Translations under genes and position numbers: made by a program
DNA from: DATBFU01 sp035498405
Lineage (GTDB): Bacteria > Acidobacteriota > Thermoanaerobaculia > UBA5066 > Gp7-AA6
NCBI GenBank assembly: GCA_035498405.1
Contig: DATKAE010000139.1
Coordinates: 1 to 45,786 of the forward strand
Direction: 5' to 3'
DNA length: 45,786 nucleotides
Notes under the pieces: model-generated
The model's input: the letters and a program-made list of their open reading frames with translations, nothing else
Database searches by the model: none
Told to the model about the DNA's origin: nothing
In this document: piece by piece, positions 1 through 8,360 of the stretch
Layout of the letters: each line of letters begins with the position of its first letter
How positions within the stretch are numbered: position 1 is the first letter of the stretch

Positions 1-327
1 CAGGTAGGACACCTCCAGGTAGCTGCACTTCTCCGCAAGCTGCTCGATCGGATACCCCCGATACCGCAGAATGCCCTTGTCCCCGTCGATGTAGGTGATC
101 CGACTCGTGCACGAAGCCGTGTTCATGTAGGCCGGGTCGTAAGACATCAGCCCAAAGTCCCCGGGACCCGTCTTGATCTGACGCAAATCGAGCGCCCGAA
201 TCGTCCCATTGGCGATCGGAACATCGTAGGAACGGCCCGTCCGGTGATCCACAATCGTCAAGGCATCTCGCGGACCCTCGGCACTGGCTGACGTCTTCTC
301 GGCGGTCTTGACTTCGGCGGTAGCCAT
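1..327 (-). CDS. gltA: Citrate synthase, N-terminal part (runs off the window edge)
   Basis: Condenses acetyl-CoA and oxaloacetate at the entry of the TCA cycle, in the cytoplasm. Only the first 109 codons are inside the window. After an Ala/Glu/Lys-rich start, the protein shows the family's N-terminal pattern: a beta-rich segment ending GTIRALDLRQIK, then SYDPAYMNTASCTSRITYID and GILRYRGYPIEQLA, typical of type II (hexameric-class) citrate synthases. The start is the ATG at 327, preceded by a strong GGAGGG ribosome-binding site and a TATAAT box at 354-349. The catalytic His and Asp residues lie outside the window. Identification is from these recognisable N-terminal motifs. Confidence 0.93.
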   Translation of the reverse strand, partial: MATAEVKTAEKTSASAEGPRDALTIVDHRTGRSYDVPIANGTIRALDLRQIKTGPGDFGLMSYDPAYMNTASCTSRITYIDGDKGILRYRGYPIEQLAEKCSYLEVSYL

Positions 328-348
328 CGGAAAGCTCCCTCCACCGCG

Positions 349-354
349 ATTATA
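349..354 (-). promoter_or_regulatory. -10 box of the citrate synthase promoter
   Basis: A perfect TATAAT on the minus strand lies 21 bp before the gltA start codon, with the GGAGGG ribosome-binding site between them. No convincing -35 hexamer is visible at 16-18 bp; TTGCGG (371-366) is too close and TTGCAT (383-378) too far. Confidence 0.5.
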
Positions 355-499
355 TTGACCACGAACCGCAACCCCTGATGCAAAACACCCAGATTAAGGT
401 TCCAAACATGGCCTACTGGCCCGTCAAATTCGGGCGTGGCGGGCCCGATCGCGGCCGTCCGGGAGGGGTGCCCCACCTTTTACCCCTGGTGGTGTCGCC

Positions 500-1132
500 A
501 TGATCGACCTTCCGTCGCTCTTCGGACAGATCGACATCTACCTCTTCGACCAGCTCCTCCGTGGTCGAATCGGCCCCGGAATGAGCGTGCTCGACGCCGG
601 CTGCGGCCAGGGCCGGAACCTCGTTTTCTTCCTGCGCGAGGCCTATCCGGTCTACGCCATTGATCCCGACCCGGACGCCATTCGCTCGGTGCAGTCGCTG
701 GCCGGGAGGCTCGCCCCGCGCCTTCCTCGCTCGAACTTCCGCGCGGAAGCGGTAGAGTCGAGCAGTTTTCCCGATAACGCCTCGGATGTCGTCGTCAGCA
801 GCGCCGTTCTGCATTTCGCCCGGGACGAGTCCCATTTCCGGGCGATGCTCCTGGGCAGCTGGCGCCTGGTCAGGCCCGGCGGCCTCTTCTTCTGCCGCCT
901 TGCATCTTCAATCGGCATGGAAGGCCGCGTTCTTCCGCGGGGCGGCCGGCGATTCGCCCTTCCGGACGGCACCGAGCGATTTCTCGTCGACGAACCGTAC
1001 CTTCTCGCGCTGACCTCCGAGCTCGGCGGGGACTTGCTCGATCCCCTCAAGACCACGGTGGTTCAGGATCGCCGATGCATGACGACCTGGGTCCTGAGAA
1101 AAGCCGCCTCCCGCGAAGCGTCCGCTCCGTAA
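500..1132 (+). CDS. Class I SAM-dependent methyltransferase
   Basis: A 210-residue cytoplasmic methyltransferase of the Methyltransf_11/25 type; the substrate is unknown. Motif I, the S-adenosylmethionine-binding glycine loop, is VLDAGCGQGRN at residues 31-41. An acidic residue of the next strand (AIDPDPDA) follows, then post-I and motif III-like segments (SDVVVSSAVLHFA, LVRPGGLFFCRLAS). The short N-terminus (LFGQIDIYLFDQLLRG) resembles small stand-alone methyltransferases of the TehB/UbiE-like group. No strong Shine-Dalgarno precedes the ATG at 500. It lies divergent to gltA and 46 bp before the thioesterase gene. The fold is certain; the substrate cannot be read from sequence. Confidence 0.85.
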   Translation: MIDLPSLFGQIDIYLFDQLLRGRIGPGMSVLDAGCGQGRNLVFFLREAYPVYAIDPDPDAIRSVQSLAGRLAPRLPRSNFRAEAVESSSFPDNASDVVVSSAVLHFARDESHFRAMLLGSWRLVRPGGLFFCRLASSIGMEGRVLPRGGRRFALPDGTERFLVDEPYLLALTSELGGDLLDPLKTTVVQDRRCMTTWVLRKAASREASAP

Positions 1133-1162
1133 GACCGCCCGGGGCAGTCTTTCAACTTCTCG

Positions 1163-1168
1163 TATAGT
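1163..1168 (+). promoter_or_regulatory. -10-like box, probable leaderless start of the thioesterase
   Basis: TATAGT ends 10 bp before the ATG at 1179 and no Shine-Dalgarno lies between. Transcription would start at or next to the ATG. No -35 element is evident. Confidence 0.45.
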
Positions 1169-1178
1169 CCGTACCACG

Positions 1179-1589
1179 ATGAGCGAGCCGACGCTCGATT
1201 CCACTGCTTCCGCGCAACTGACCGTGGGGCCCTCCGATCTCGCCAACATCCTGAACCTCGGGCCCGGGGACTCCTTCCCGCCGGTGTTCGCGACATCCCG
1301 CATGGTGGGGCTCATGGAGGTCGCGGCCGCGCGCATCCTCAGCCCGCATCTGCGCGAAGGCGAGGTCTCCGTCGGGGTCTCCGTCGACGTCGTGCACACG
1401 GCGGCCACTCCGCCGGGCGCGACCGTCACCGCCACGGCGAGATTCGTCGGGCGGGAGGGAAAGCTCTTCCTCTTCGAGGTCGCCGCCGCGGACGACGCGG
1501 GCGAGATCGGTCGGGGCTCGCACAAGCGGGCGATCGTGGCAGCCGAAAGACTGGTCGCCGGCGCCGCTCGCCGCGGCGCAAAGACCTAA
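1179..1589 (+). CDS. FlK-type hotdog thioesterase
   Basis: A 136-residue single hotdog-fold thioesterase that hydrolyses an acyl-CoA. It resembles Streptomyces fluoroacetyl-CoA thioesterase FlK closely. The FlK catalytic triad Thr42/Glu50/His76 has direct counterparts at Thr39 (VFATS), Glu47 (GLMEVAA) and His73 (VVHTAATPPG), with exactly the same spacing of 8 and 26 residues. The tail (GEIGRGSHKRAIV) also matches the family. Known homologues outside fluoroacetate producers are usually of unknown substrate, so a fluoroacetyl-CoA role is not implied. The neighbourhood suggests general acyl-CoA housekeeping. The gene ends 40 bp before the convergent glycine cleavage operon. Confidence 0.85.
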   Translation: MSEPTLDSTASAQLTVGPSDLANILNLGPGDSFPPVFATSRMVGLMEVAAARILSPHLREGEVSVGVSVDVVHTAATPPGATVTATARFVGREGKLFLFEVAAADDAGEIGRGSHKRAIVAAERLVAGAARRGAKT

Positions 1590-1628
1590 GAGCCCGTCGC
1601 CGTCGTTCTGCCGCGGGTGGCCGACCCC

Positions 1629-3137
1629 TCAGTATCCGGGCTTCCACCGAAGGACCAGATTCCGGGCCGCGGCGACTTCGTCGACGCGCTTGACGGGCGT
1701 GGTCCAGGGCGCGCCCCGCAAGAGGTCAGGGTCTTCTCGGCACTCGCGGGCGATCTCGCGCATCGCGTGGATGAAGGCGTCGAGGCTCGCCTTGCCCTCG
1801 GTCTCCGTGGGCTCGATCATGAGTGCTCCGTGGACGATGAGCGGGAAGGATACCGTCGGCGGATGGAAGCCATAGTCCATCAGGCGCTTGGCGATGTCCA
1901 TGTTGGAGAGGCCTTGCTCGGTTTGGTATTTGTCGGAGAAAACGACCTCGTGGAGAGAGGGCGCGTCGTACTTCAAATGGTAGGTATCGGCGAGCCCCGC
2001 GCGGATGTAGTTGGCGTTCAAGACGGCGCCGCGGGCCACTTCGCCGATGCGGTTGCCGTACGCCGCGATATAGGAGAGCGCGCGAACGAACATCCCGTAG
2101 TTGCCGAGAAACGTGCGCAGGCGGCCGATCGAGTCCGGTCGGTCGAAATCCAGGAAGAACGTGCCGTCGGTCCGCCGCTCGACCGTCGGACGCGGCAGAA
2201 ATGGCGCGAGCCTCTCCGTCACGGCCACCGGCCCCGAGCCCGGCCCTCCGCCGCCGTGCGGCGTCGAGAAGGTCTTGTGCAGGTTCATGTGCATCACGTC
2301 GATGCCCATCAGGCCGGGCTTCGCCACGCCGACGAAAGAGTTGAAGTTCGCCCCGTCGCAGTACAGGAGGCCGCCCTTCGCGTGGACGATGCGGGCGATC
2401 TCGAGGATTTCGTTCTCGAATATCCCCACCGTATTCGGCACCGTGAGCATGAGCGCCGCCACGTCCTCGGTCATGGCCTGTTCGAGAACGTGCAGGTCGA
2501 GCGTGCCTCGCGCGTTGGACTTCAGCTCCTTGACCTTGTAACCGGCAAAGTGGGCCGAGGCCGGATTCGTGCCGTGCGCCGAGTCCGGGATCAAGACCGT
2601 CGTGCGCGGGTTGCCGGACTTCGCCAGCGCTGCGCGGACGATGAGAATGCCCGCGAGCTCCCCCTGCGCCCCTGCCGACGGCTGCAGCGTCACCCGCGAA
2701 AGGCCGGTGAGCTCGATCAAGACCTGCTCGAGCTGCCACATGAGCTCGAGCGTCCCCTGCGACGCGGACTCGGGCGCGAAGGGGTGCCCCGTCGCGAATC
2801 CCGGCAGCCGCGCCATCTCCTCGTTGGTGCGCGGATTGTGCTTCATGGTGCAGGAGCCGAGCGGGTACATGTTCTGGTCGATCGAGAAGTTCAGGCGCGA
2901 GAGGCGCGTGAAGTGGCGCGCGACCTCGACCTCGCTGATCTCGGTCTCTCCCGCGATCTCCCCGCGCAGAAGCTCCGGCGGGATCGCCACGACCGCGGGC
3001 ACGTCGAGCGGAGGCAGCGAGTAGCCGACCTTCCCCTTTCCCGAGCGCTCGAAGACGAGCGGCTCCTGTCGCGGCTCGGGGTGCTTCGGATCGGCGGCCG
3101 GCGCGGCTTTGGCCTTGTCTTCGACTTCGACCGGCAT
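1629..3137 (-). CDS. gcvPB: Glycine dehydrogenase (decarboxylating) subunit 2, P-protein beta
   Basis: The PLP-binding half of the split P-protein. With GcvPA it decarboxylates glycine and passes the aminomethyl group to lipoyl-GcvH. It is 502 residues long, the usual size. The PLP-lysine motif MNLHKTFSTPHGGGGPG is present, as are the conserved MKHNPRTNEE, PSAGAQGELAG and PDSAHGTNPASA segments. The ATG at 3137 is chosen because it overlaps the gcvPA stop by one base (TGATG) and follows a strong GGAGGGAGGAG ribosome-binding site; longer extensions would run into gcvPA. It is the last gene of the gcvT-H-PA-PB operon and is translationally coupled to gcvPA. Confidence 0.97.
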   Translation of the reverse strand: MPVEVEDKAKAAPAADPKHPEPRQEPLVFERSGKGKVGYSLPPLDVPAVVAIPPELLRGEIAGETEISEVEVARHFTRLSRLNFSIDQNMYPLGSCTMKHNPRTNEEMARLPGFATGHPFAPESASQGTLELMWQLEQVLIELTGLSRVTLQPSAGAQGELAGILIVRAALAKSGNPRTTVLIPDSAHGTNPASAHFAGYKVKELKSNARGTLDLHVLEQAMTEDVAALMLTVPNTVGIFENEILEIARIVHAKGGLLYCDGANFNSFVGVAKPGLMGIDVMHMNLHKTFSTPHGGGGPGSGPVAVTERLAPFLPRPTVERRTDGTFFLDFDRPDSIGRLRTFLGNYGMFVRALSYIAAYGNRIGEVARGAVLNANYIRAGLADTYHLKYDAPSLHEVVFSDKYQTEQGLSNMDIAKRLMDYGFHPPTVSFPLIVHGALMIEPTETEGKASLDAFIHAMREIARECREDPDLLRGAPWTTPVKRVDEVAAARNLVLRWKPGY

Positions 3138-4480
3138 CAGCTCCTCCCTCCCAGCGCGGCGACGAGGCGATCCATCTCGACCTTCTGGTTCATCTCCGTT
3201 GCCGCCACGAGAAACGCATTGGGCCGAGACCGGTCCCAACGCGAGAGCGGCACGCCCGCCAGGATGCCGCGGGCGGCCAGGCGCGCCAGCAGCGGTGCCG
3301 CTGGCTCGGGCGCCTCGACGAGAAACTCGTTGAACGTCTGCCGCGCGTACGGAATCCGATAGCCCGGCAGCCTCGCGATCGCGGCCTTCAGGTATTCGGC
3401 CTTGGCGTGGCTCTGGAGAGCCACCTCGCGAAGGCCGCGCTTTCCGAGTAGAGACATGTGAATGTTGGCGGCGAGCGCCATGAGTCCCTGGTTGGTGCAG
3501 ATGTTGGAGGTCGCCTTTTCCCGCCGGATGTGCTGCTCGCGCGTCGAGAGCGTGAGACAGAAGGCACGATTGCCCTGCGCGTCATGCGTCTCGCCCACGA
3601 GGCGGCCCGGGATCTGCCGCTGATGCGCCGTGAGGCAGGCGAGAAACCCGCAGAGCGGGCCACCCGTGTGCATCGGCACGCCCAGCGACTGCGCCTCGCC
3701 GCAGGCGATGTCGGCGCCTCCCTCTGCGGGGGGCTTCAAGAGCGCGAGCGAGATGGCCTCGGCCACGACGGCGATCGCGATCGCGCTCTTGGCGTGCGCC
3801 GCCTCCGAGCCGACGCTCCAGTCCTCCACGACGCCGAAGAAGTTTGGCGACTGGAGGGCGACCGCAAACGTGTTCTCGTCCACGGCCGACGCCAGGGCGG
3901 CCCGGTCCGTGGCGCCGTCGGGACCGAGGGGCACCTCCAGGACTTCGAGGTCGAGGTTGCCGAAGTACGTCCGGACAGTCTCGCGGTATTCCGGGTGGAT
4001 GCCCGCGGAAAGGACGGCCCGCTTGCGGCCGCGCACGAGACGGTCGGCCATGAGCAGCGCCTCGACCAGCGCCGAGGCGCCTTCGTAGAGCGAGGCGTTG
4101 GCGACGTCGAGCCCGGTCAGCAGGCACATGTGAGTTTGGAATTCGAAGATCGACTGCAGCGTGCCCTGCGAGACCTCGGGCTGGTACGGCGTGTAGGAGG
4201 TCAGCCACTCGGCGCGGTAGAGCATCTGATCGGCGAGCGACGAGACGTAATGGTGGTAGAGGCCGGCGCCGAGGAAGAAATCCGATTCGAAAGCATTCAC
4301 CGTCCTGCGCGAGATGCCGGAGAGCCATCGCCGGATCTCGATCTCGGAGAGCGGCCGAGGCAGGTTCGGCGCCCGCTTGACCGCGTCCGGGATGGACGAG
4401 AGCAGGGCGTCCACCGAAGGCACGCCGATCGCGGCGAGCATCTCGGCTCGGTCGGCATCCGAGGTCGGGAGGAATTTCAC
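3137..4480 (-). CDS. gcvPA: Glycine dehydrogenase (decarboxylating) subunit 1, P-protein alpha
   Basis: The alpha half of the two-subunit P-protein of the glycine cleavage system; 447 residues, the normal length. Family segments include FLGAGLYHHYVSS near the N-terminus, LTSYTPYQPEVSQGTLQSIFEFQT, the NASLYEGASALVEA stretch, and TREQHIRREKATSNICTNQ near residue 340. The start is a GTG at 4480 that overlaps the gcvH stop as GTGA, with a GGAG-type ribosome-binding site inside the gcvH end; upstream in-frame codons lie within gcvH and are discounted. The split gcvPA/gcvPB arrangement is typical of many non-proteobacterial lineages. Confidence 0.96.
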   Translation of the reverse strand: MKFLPTSDADRAEMLAAIGVPSVDALLSSIPDAVKRAPNLPRPLSEIEIRRWLSGISRRTVNAFESDFFLGAGLYHHYVSSLADQMLYRAEWLTSYTPYQPEVSQGTLQSIFEFQTHMCLLTGLDVANASLYEGASALVEALLMADRLVRGRKRAVLSAGIHPEYRETVRTYFGNLDLEVLEVPLGPDGATDRAALASAVDENTFAVALQSPNFFGVVEDWSVGSEAAHAKSAIAIAVVAEAISLALLKPPAEGGADIACGEAQSLGVPMHTGGPLCGFLACLTAHQRQIPGRLVGETHDAQGNRAFCLTLSTREQHIRREKATSNICTNQGLMALAANIHMSLLGKRGLREVALQSHAKAEYLKAAIARLPGYRIPYARQTFNEFLVEAPEPAAPLLARLAARGILAGVPLSRWDRSRPNAFLVAATEMNQKVEMDRLVAALGGRS

Positions 4481-4869
4481 GCGTGTTTCTCCTCTTCCTT
4501 CAGGTAGGCGGCGTACTGCTCGGCGGAGAGCAGACTGCCCGCTTCGGCGTCCGACGAGAGCTTGACCTTGATGAGCCAGCCGTCGCCGAACGGATCGTCG
4601 TTGACGATGCCGGGCTCCGCGACCGCCTGCTTGTTCACCGCGACGACCTCGCCCGAGACGGGAACGAAGAGCTCCGACACCGCCTTGACCGACTCGACGG
4701 TTCCGAACTCGTCCTCGGCGTTGTAGACATGGCCGACTTCCGGCAACTCGAGATAGACGATCTCGCCCAGCTCCTTCTGGGCGTGATCGGTGATCCCGAT
4801 CGTGCCAGTGTCGCCGTCGATCCGGACCCATTCGTGGCTGCGGGTGTAGCGCAGGTCAGCGGGGTTCAC
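4477..4869 (-). CDS. gcvH: Glycine cleavage system H protein
   Basis: The lipoyl carrier that shuttles the aminomethyl group between P- and T-proteins. It is 130 residues long. The lipoylated lysine sits in the canonical ESVKAVSEL motif. The protein begins with the family's YTRSHEWVRIDGD and includes GEIVYLELPEVG and NDDPFGDGWLIKVK. The GTG at 4869 is chosen because an AAGGAGG ribosome-binding site precedes it by 7 bases; an in-frame GTG at 4890, overlapping the gcvT stop, would put that site inside the coding region. gcvPA starts within its stop codon. No lipoyl ligase or lipoamide dehydrogenase gene is in the window. Confidence 0.96.
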   Translation of the reverse strand: MNPADLRYTRSHEWVRIDGDTGTIGITDHAQKELGEIVYLELPEVGHVYNAEDEFGTVESVKAVSELFVPVSGEVVAVNKQAVAEPGIVNDDPFGDGWLIKVKLSSDAEAGSLLSAEQYAAYLKEEEKHA

Positions 4870-4886
4870 GCCGGCGCCTCCTTCGG

Positions 4887-5999
4887 TCACTTCGGCCGCT
4901 TGTAGAACGGCGTCGGCACGACGCGCGCCGCCGCCCCGCGCCCGCGGATGTCCACTTCGAACTCGGTCCCGACAGCGGAGGCCGCCGTGGGAAGGAGCGC
5001 CAGGCCGATCGGCTTGCCCAAAGTGGGCGAGTGCGTACCCGAGGTGACGACGCCGGGCCCGTGCGCGGTCTTCGCCGGATAGCCGTGCCGTGCGATTCCC
5101 CGGTCGACCATCTCGAAGCCGGCGAGTCTGCGCGGCACGCCGGCCTCCTTCTGCCGGGCGAGGGCGTCGCGGCCAAGGAAGTCGCCCTTCTGCATCTTCA
5201 CGACCCAGCCGAGGTCGGCTTCCCAGGGCGTGACGGTCTCGTCGATATCGTTTCCGTAAAGGCACATCTTCGCCTCGAGCCGCAGCGTATCGCGCGCCCC
5301 GAGGCCGCAGGGGAGGATGCCGAATTCACGGCCCTGCTCGAGCAGGCCGCGCATCACCTTCACGGCCGAGGCCGACGCGAGGTAGATCTCGAATCCGTCC
5401 TCGCCGGTGTAGCCGGTGCGCGACACGAGGGCCGGCTCGCCCAAGACGCGCGTCGTCTTGAAGGCGTAGTAGGGCAGGTCGGTCACGCGCTCGGCCGCGA
5501 CCCGGTCCACGAGCGCGCCCGCCCGAGGTCCCTGAACCGCCAGTAGCGCCGTGTCGTCCGTCTTGTTCGCCACGCCCACGTCCCCCTCGGCGCGGGAGGA
5601 AGCCCAGGCGAAGTCCTTCGGCGTGTTGCCGGCGTTGACCACGAGCATGTAGTCGTTGGCGGCGCGGCGGTAGACGAGCAGATCGTCGACGAACGTGCCT
5701 TTCTCGGTCAGGAACGCCGAGTAGTGGGCGTGCCCGTCGCCGAGCTTGCCGACGTCGTTGGGCGTCAGGCGCTGGAGGTAGCCCGTCGCGCCGCCTCCCG
5801 TGACCTCGAACTCGCCCATGTGCGAGACGTCGAACACGCCGACCCGCTCGCGCACGGCCTTGTGCTCCTCCAGGATCCCGGTGTACTGGACGGGCATCTC
5901 CCAGCCGCCGAAGTCGATCAGCTTCGCCCCGAGCTCGCGATGGAGGTCATAGAGCGGCGTGCGCTTCGGGGCAGCCGGTGTCGACAGTGGAGCAGCCAT
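4887..5999 (-). CDS. gcvT: Aminomethyltransferase, glycine cleavage T protein
   Basis: Transfers the methylene group from aminomethyl-GcvH to tetrahydrofolate, releasing ammonia. It is 370 residues, the usual size. The N-terminal signature KRTPLYDLHRELGAKLIDFG is followed by FDVSHMGEFEV, ANDYMLVVNAGN, the SRTGYTGEDGFEIY folate-domain motif and GLGARDTLRLEA. It is the first gene of the operon. I place the start at the ATG at 5999 from alignment to the family; no Shine-Dalgarno precedes it, while the in-frame upstream ATGs would add a non-family extension. The 212-bp leader upstream contains a predicted hairpin (see 6069-6112). Confidence 0.96.
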   Translation of the reverse strand: MAAPLSTPAAPKRTPLYDLHRELGAKLIDFGGWEMPVQYTGILEEHKAVRERVGVFDVSHMGEFEVTGGGATGYLQRLTPNDVGKLGDGHAHYSAFLTEKGTFVDDLLVYRRAANDYMLVVNAGNTPKDFAWASSRAEGDVGVANKTDDTALLAVQGPRAGALVDRVAAERVTDLPYYAFKTTRVLGEPALVSRTGYTGEDGFEIYLASASAVKVMRGLLEQGREFGILPCGLGARDTLRLEAKMCLYGNDIDETVTPWEADLGWVVKMQKGDFLGRDALARQKEAGVPRRLAGFEMVDRGIARHGYPAKTAHGPGVVTSGTHSPTLGKPIGLALLPTAASAVGTEFEVDIRGRGAAARVVPTPFYKRPK

Positions 6000-6068
6000 G
6001 TGATGCCGAAAAAATAGCACAGAGAGCCGCAAGGGGAGGACGCGGTCAAGCTCCATCGGCCCCGATGC

Positions 6069-6112
6069 GTTCTCCCCGCGGCGTTGATACAAATGCATCA
6101 CTCGGCGAGAAC
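6069..6112 (-). other. Predicted nested hairpin in the gcvT leader
   Basis: On the transcribed (minus) strand, GTTCTC pairs with GAGAAC at the outer ends, and an inner stem TGATGC/GTATCA (one G-U pair) closes an ATTT loop. It lies about 70-110 bases before gcvT in the 212-bp space between that gene and the upstream acyl-CoA synthetase. It lacks the conserved core of the glycine riboswitch. It may be a structured leader, or chance. Confidence 0.25.
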
Positions 6113-6211
6113 CCTCGAGCCCCCGACCAGGTGTATCCGCCCGAGGACCCGCGGACCGGGCGTCGTCCTGCCCCCGGCCGGTCCAGTCGCAATGGTCGAC
6201 CGCCTTGCGGG

Positions 6212-8239
6212 TTATGCCCCCGGAGTGGACAGGACGACCCGGGCGTCCACGACCGCCAGTCCCTTCTCGCGCACGATGACCGGGTTGAGATCCATTTCGT
6301 CGATCTCCGGGTGTTTCGTTGCGAACTCCGAGACCTGCACGAGAAGCTTGCGAAGCGACCCCCTGTCGGCGGGTCTACCTCCACGCACTCCCGAGAGCAG
6401 CTTCGCTCCTCGAATCTCGTCGATCATTTCCCCGGCGTCCTTCTCGGAGAACGGAGCGATCCGGAACGAGACGTCGCGGAAGACCTCGACCAGGGTGCCC
6501 CCCATCCCGAACATCACGGCATGGCCGAACTGGAGATCGCGCGTCACCCCGACGATGACCTCGCTTCCCGGCGGAGCCATGGCGCTGACGAGCACCCCGC
6601 CCTGGCGCGCACCGAGCCGCTGGGCGATGCCCGTGAGATCCCGGAACGCCTTCCGGACACCCGCCTCATCCCGAACGTTCAAGAGGACCCCTCCGACGTC
6701 GCTCTTGTGTGTCACGTCTAGCGAGTTCATCTTCACCGCGACGGGGTAACCGACTTCCCGGGCCACGGTGACCGCCTCGTCCTCGTGGCTCGCTTGCCGG
6801 GAGGAGACAACGGGGATTCCCTCGCGCGCCAGGAATGCCATCGAATCGGCCGGGGAGAGAGACCTTCCCGACGGTGCGGGAGCGGGTGCAGCCCCAGCGA
6901 TCTCTGCCGTCAAGGGAAACCGATCACGGGCAAAGCGGACATGGCAGGAGAGGGCCTTGACGGCGCGGTCGGGCGTCGGGAAGACGGCGATCCCCTTCTC
7001 GTGGAAGAGGAGCCGCTCGGCCCGCTCGACGTCGGCGCCGCCGAGATACGCCACGAGGTCGGGCTTGCCCGGCTCCAGGGCCTTCGATGCCCCGGGAATC
7101 GGATCCCCGAAGATCGTCATGACGACGTCGTAGTGATCGCGCGCGGCCGCGATGACGTGACGAAAGAGCTCGGCGTTGCCGTCCCCGGTCAGATCGAGCG
7201 GGTTGCCGACGATGAAGTGCGCCGGCAGAACCTTTCGCAATTCCGACGCCAGAGCCTCGGGCAGCGGGCTGATTCGGAAACCATTGTCTGCCGCGACGTC
7301 AGTGGCAATGATGGCCGAGCCTCCGGAGCTCGTGACGATGAGCATCCGCGGCCCGGCGGGCGGGGGCACATAGGCGAGCGCCTTCGAGAAATCGTACAGC
7401 TCCTCGAGAGACTCCGCGCGGTGGATCCGGAGCTGCCGGAAGACGGCATCGTAGATCTCGTCCTTGCCCGCGAGCGACCGGGTATGCGATTCGGCCGCCT
7501 TGCGCCCCTGGACGGTTCGCCCGGCCTTGAAGATCACGATCGGCTTGGGACACTTCTTGACGGCGCCCAGGAACTTCGCCGCATCCTTCACCCCTTCGAT
7601 GTAGAGGGTGATCACCTTCGTATTTGGATCGGAGGCGAAGAAATCGATGAGATCGGCCTCGTCCACATCGATCCTGTTTCCCATGCTCACGAACGCCGAG
7701 AAGCCGAGCTTCTCCTCGGCGGCCCAGTCGATCAGAGCCGCTCCGACGGTCCCGCTCTGCGATGCGATGGCCATCGCACCCTTCTGGGTGATGAGCGGCC
7801 AGGACGCGCAGAGGCCCTCGTGCGGGTAGTTGACGCCTTGGCAGTTCGGTCCAACGACACGGATCCCGCACCGCAGGGCATTCTGCTTGACCTCTTCCTG
7901 CAGGCGGGCCCCCTCCGGGCCGGACTCGGCGAATCCTCCGGTGATCACGATGGCAGCCCGGACCTTACGCTCGCCGAGCTCGAGGATCATCCCCGGGACG
8001 GAGGGCGCCGGGATGATGACCACGGCGAGATCGGTGCCCGAGGGGATTTCGCGGACCGATTTGACCGAAGGCACTCCCAGGATCGTTTCTCCCTTGGGGT
8101 TGACGGGAATGACCGGTCCCCCGAAACCCGCATCCAGGATGTTCTTGAAGATCGTGAATCCCAGCTTCCCCGGCTTTCCGGACGCGCCGATGACGGCGAG
8201 GCGGTTGGGGCGAAACAAGGCCTGAAGAGAGTCAGCCAT
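6212..8239 (-). CDS. ADP-forming acyl-CoA synthetase (fused alpha-beta acetate--CoA ligase)
   Basis: Converts acyl-CoA + ADP + Pi to acid + ATP (or the reverse) through phosphohistidine intermediates. The 675-residue fused form carries the CoA-binding domain (residues ~8-130, AVIGASGKPGKLG), the ligase-CoA domains with the catalytic His252 in ESHTRSLAG, and a C-terminal ATP-grasp domain (~460-675) with the intact VAVKMNSLDVTHKSDVGGV nucleotide-binding stretch and FGMGGTLVEVFRD. All key motifs appear intact, so it should be active. The ATG at 8239 has a GAGGA site six bases upstream. It is divergent from the enoyl-CoA hydratase. Substrate range (acetyl, propionyl, aryl) cannot be read from the sequence. 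Confidence 0.92.
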   Translation of the reverse strand: MADSLQALFRPNRLAVIGASGKPGKLGFTIFKNILDAGFGGPVIPVNPKGETILGVPSVKSVREIPSGTDLAVVIIPAPSVPGMILELGERKVRAAIVITGGFAESGPEGARLQEEVKQNALRCGIRVVGPNCQGVNYPHEGLCASWPLITQKGAMAIASQSGTVGAALIDWAAEEKLGFSAFVSMGNRIDVDEADLIDFFASDPNTKVITLYIEGVKDAAKFLGAVKKCPKPIVIFKAGRTVQGRKAAESHTRSLAGKDEIYDAVFRQLRIHRAESLEELYDFSKALAYVPPPAGPRMLIVTSSGGSAIIATDVAADNGFRISPLPEALASELRKVLPAHFIVGNPLDLTGDGNAELFRHVIAAARDHYDVVMTIFGDPIPGASKALEPGKPDLVAYLGGADVERAERLLFHEKGIAVFPTPDRAVKALSCHVRFARDRFPLTAEIAGAAPAPAPSGRSLSPADSMAFLAREGIPVVSSRQASHEDEAVTVAREVGYPVAVKMNSLDVTHKSDVGGVLLNVRDEAGVRKAFRDLTGIAQRLGARQGGVLVSAMAPPGSEVIVGVTRDLQFGHAVMFGMGGTLVEVFRDVSFRIAPFSEKDAGEMIDEIRGAKLLSGVRGGRPADRGSLRKLLVQVSEFATKHPEIDEMDLNPVIVREKGLAVVDARVVLSTPGA

Positions 8240-8263
8240 GTTGGTCCTCGAGGTTGACCTCGG

Positions 8264-8269
8264 AGTCTA
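8264..8269 (-). promoter_or_regulatory. Possible -10 box for the ADP-forming synthetase
   Basis: TAGACT on the minus strand, 24 bp before the ATG at 8239, in the 121-bp divergent region. No matching -35 is visible. A TATGAT box for the opposite gene lies at 8313-8318, 42 bp before its start codon. Both are weak, consensus-only calls. Confidence 0.3.
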
Positions 8270-8360
8270 TCTCCAGGACACATCCCGAGAGCGAGACTCG
8301 TTTCTTCGCGCTTATGATGACGTCTTGGCGCGTCCCGGCCGAGAGGAGCAGAAGCAAGCC

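Noticed and set aside
1617..3362. Long plus-strand open frame (581 codons)
   Set aside because: It lies antisense to gcvPB and gcvPA, is Arg-rich, and has no recognisable domain; it is a GC-rich shadow.
6000..6211. Glycine riboswitch upstream of gcvT
   Set aside because: The conserved aptamer core sequences are not found on the minus strand in this leader; only simple hairpins are visible.
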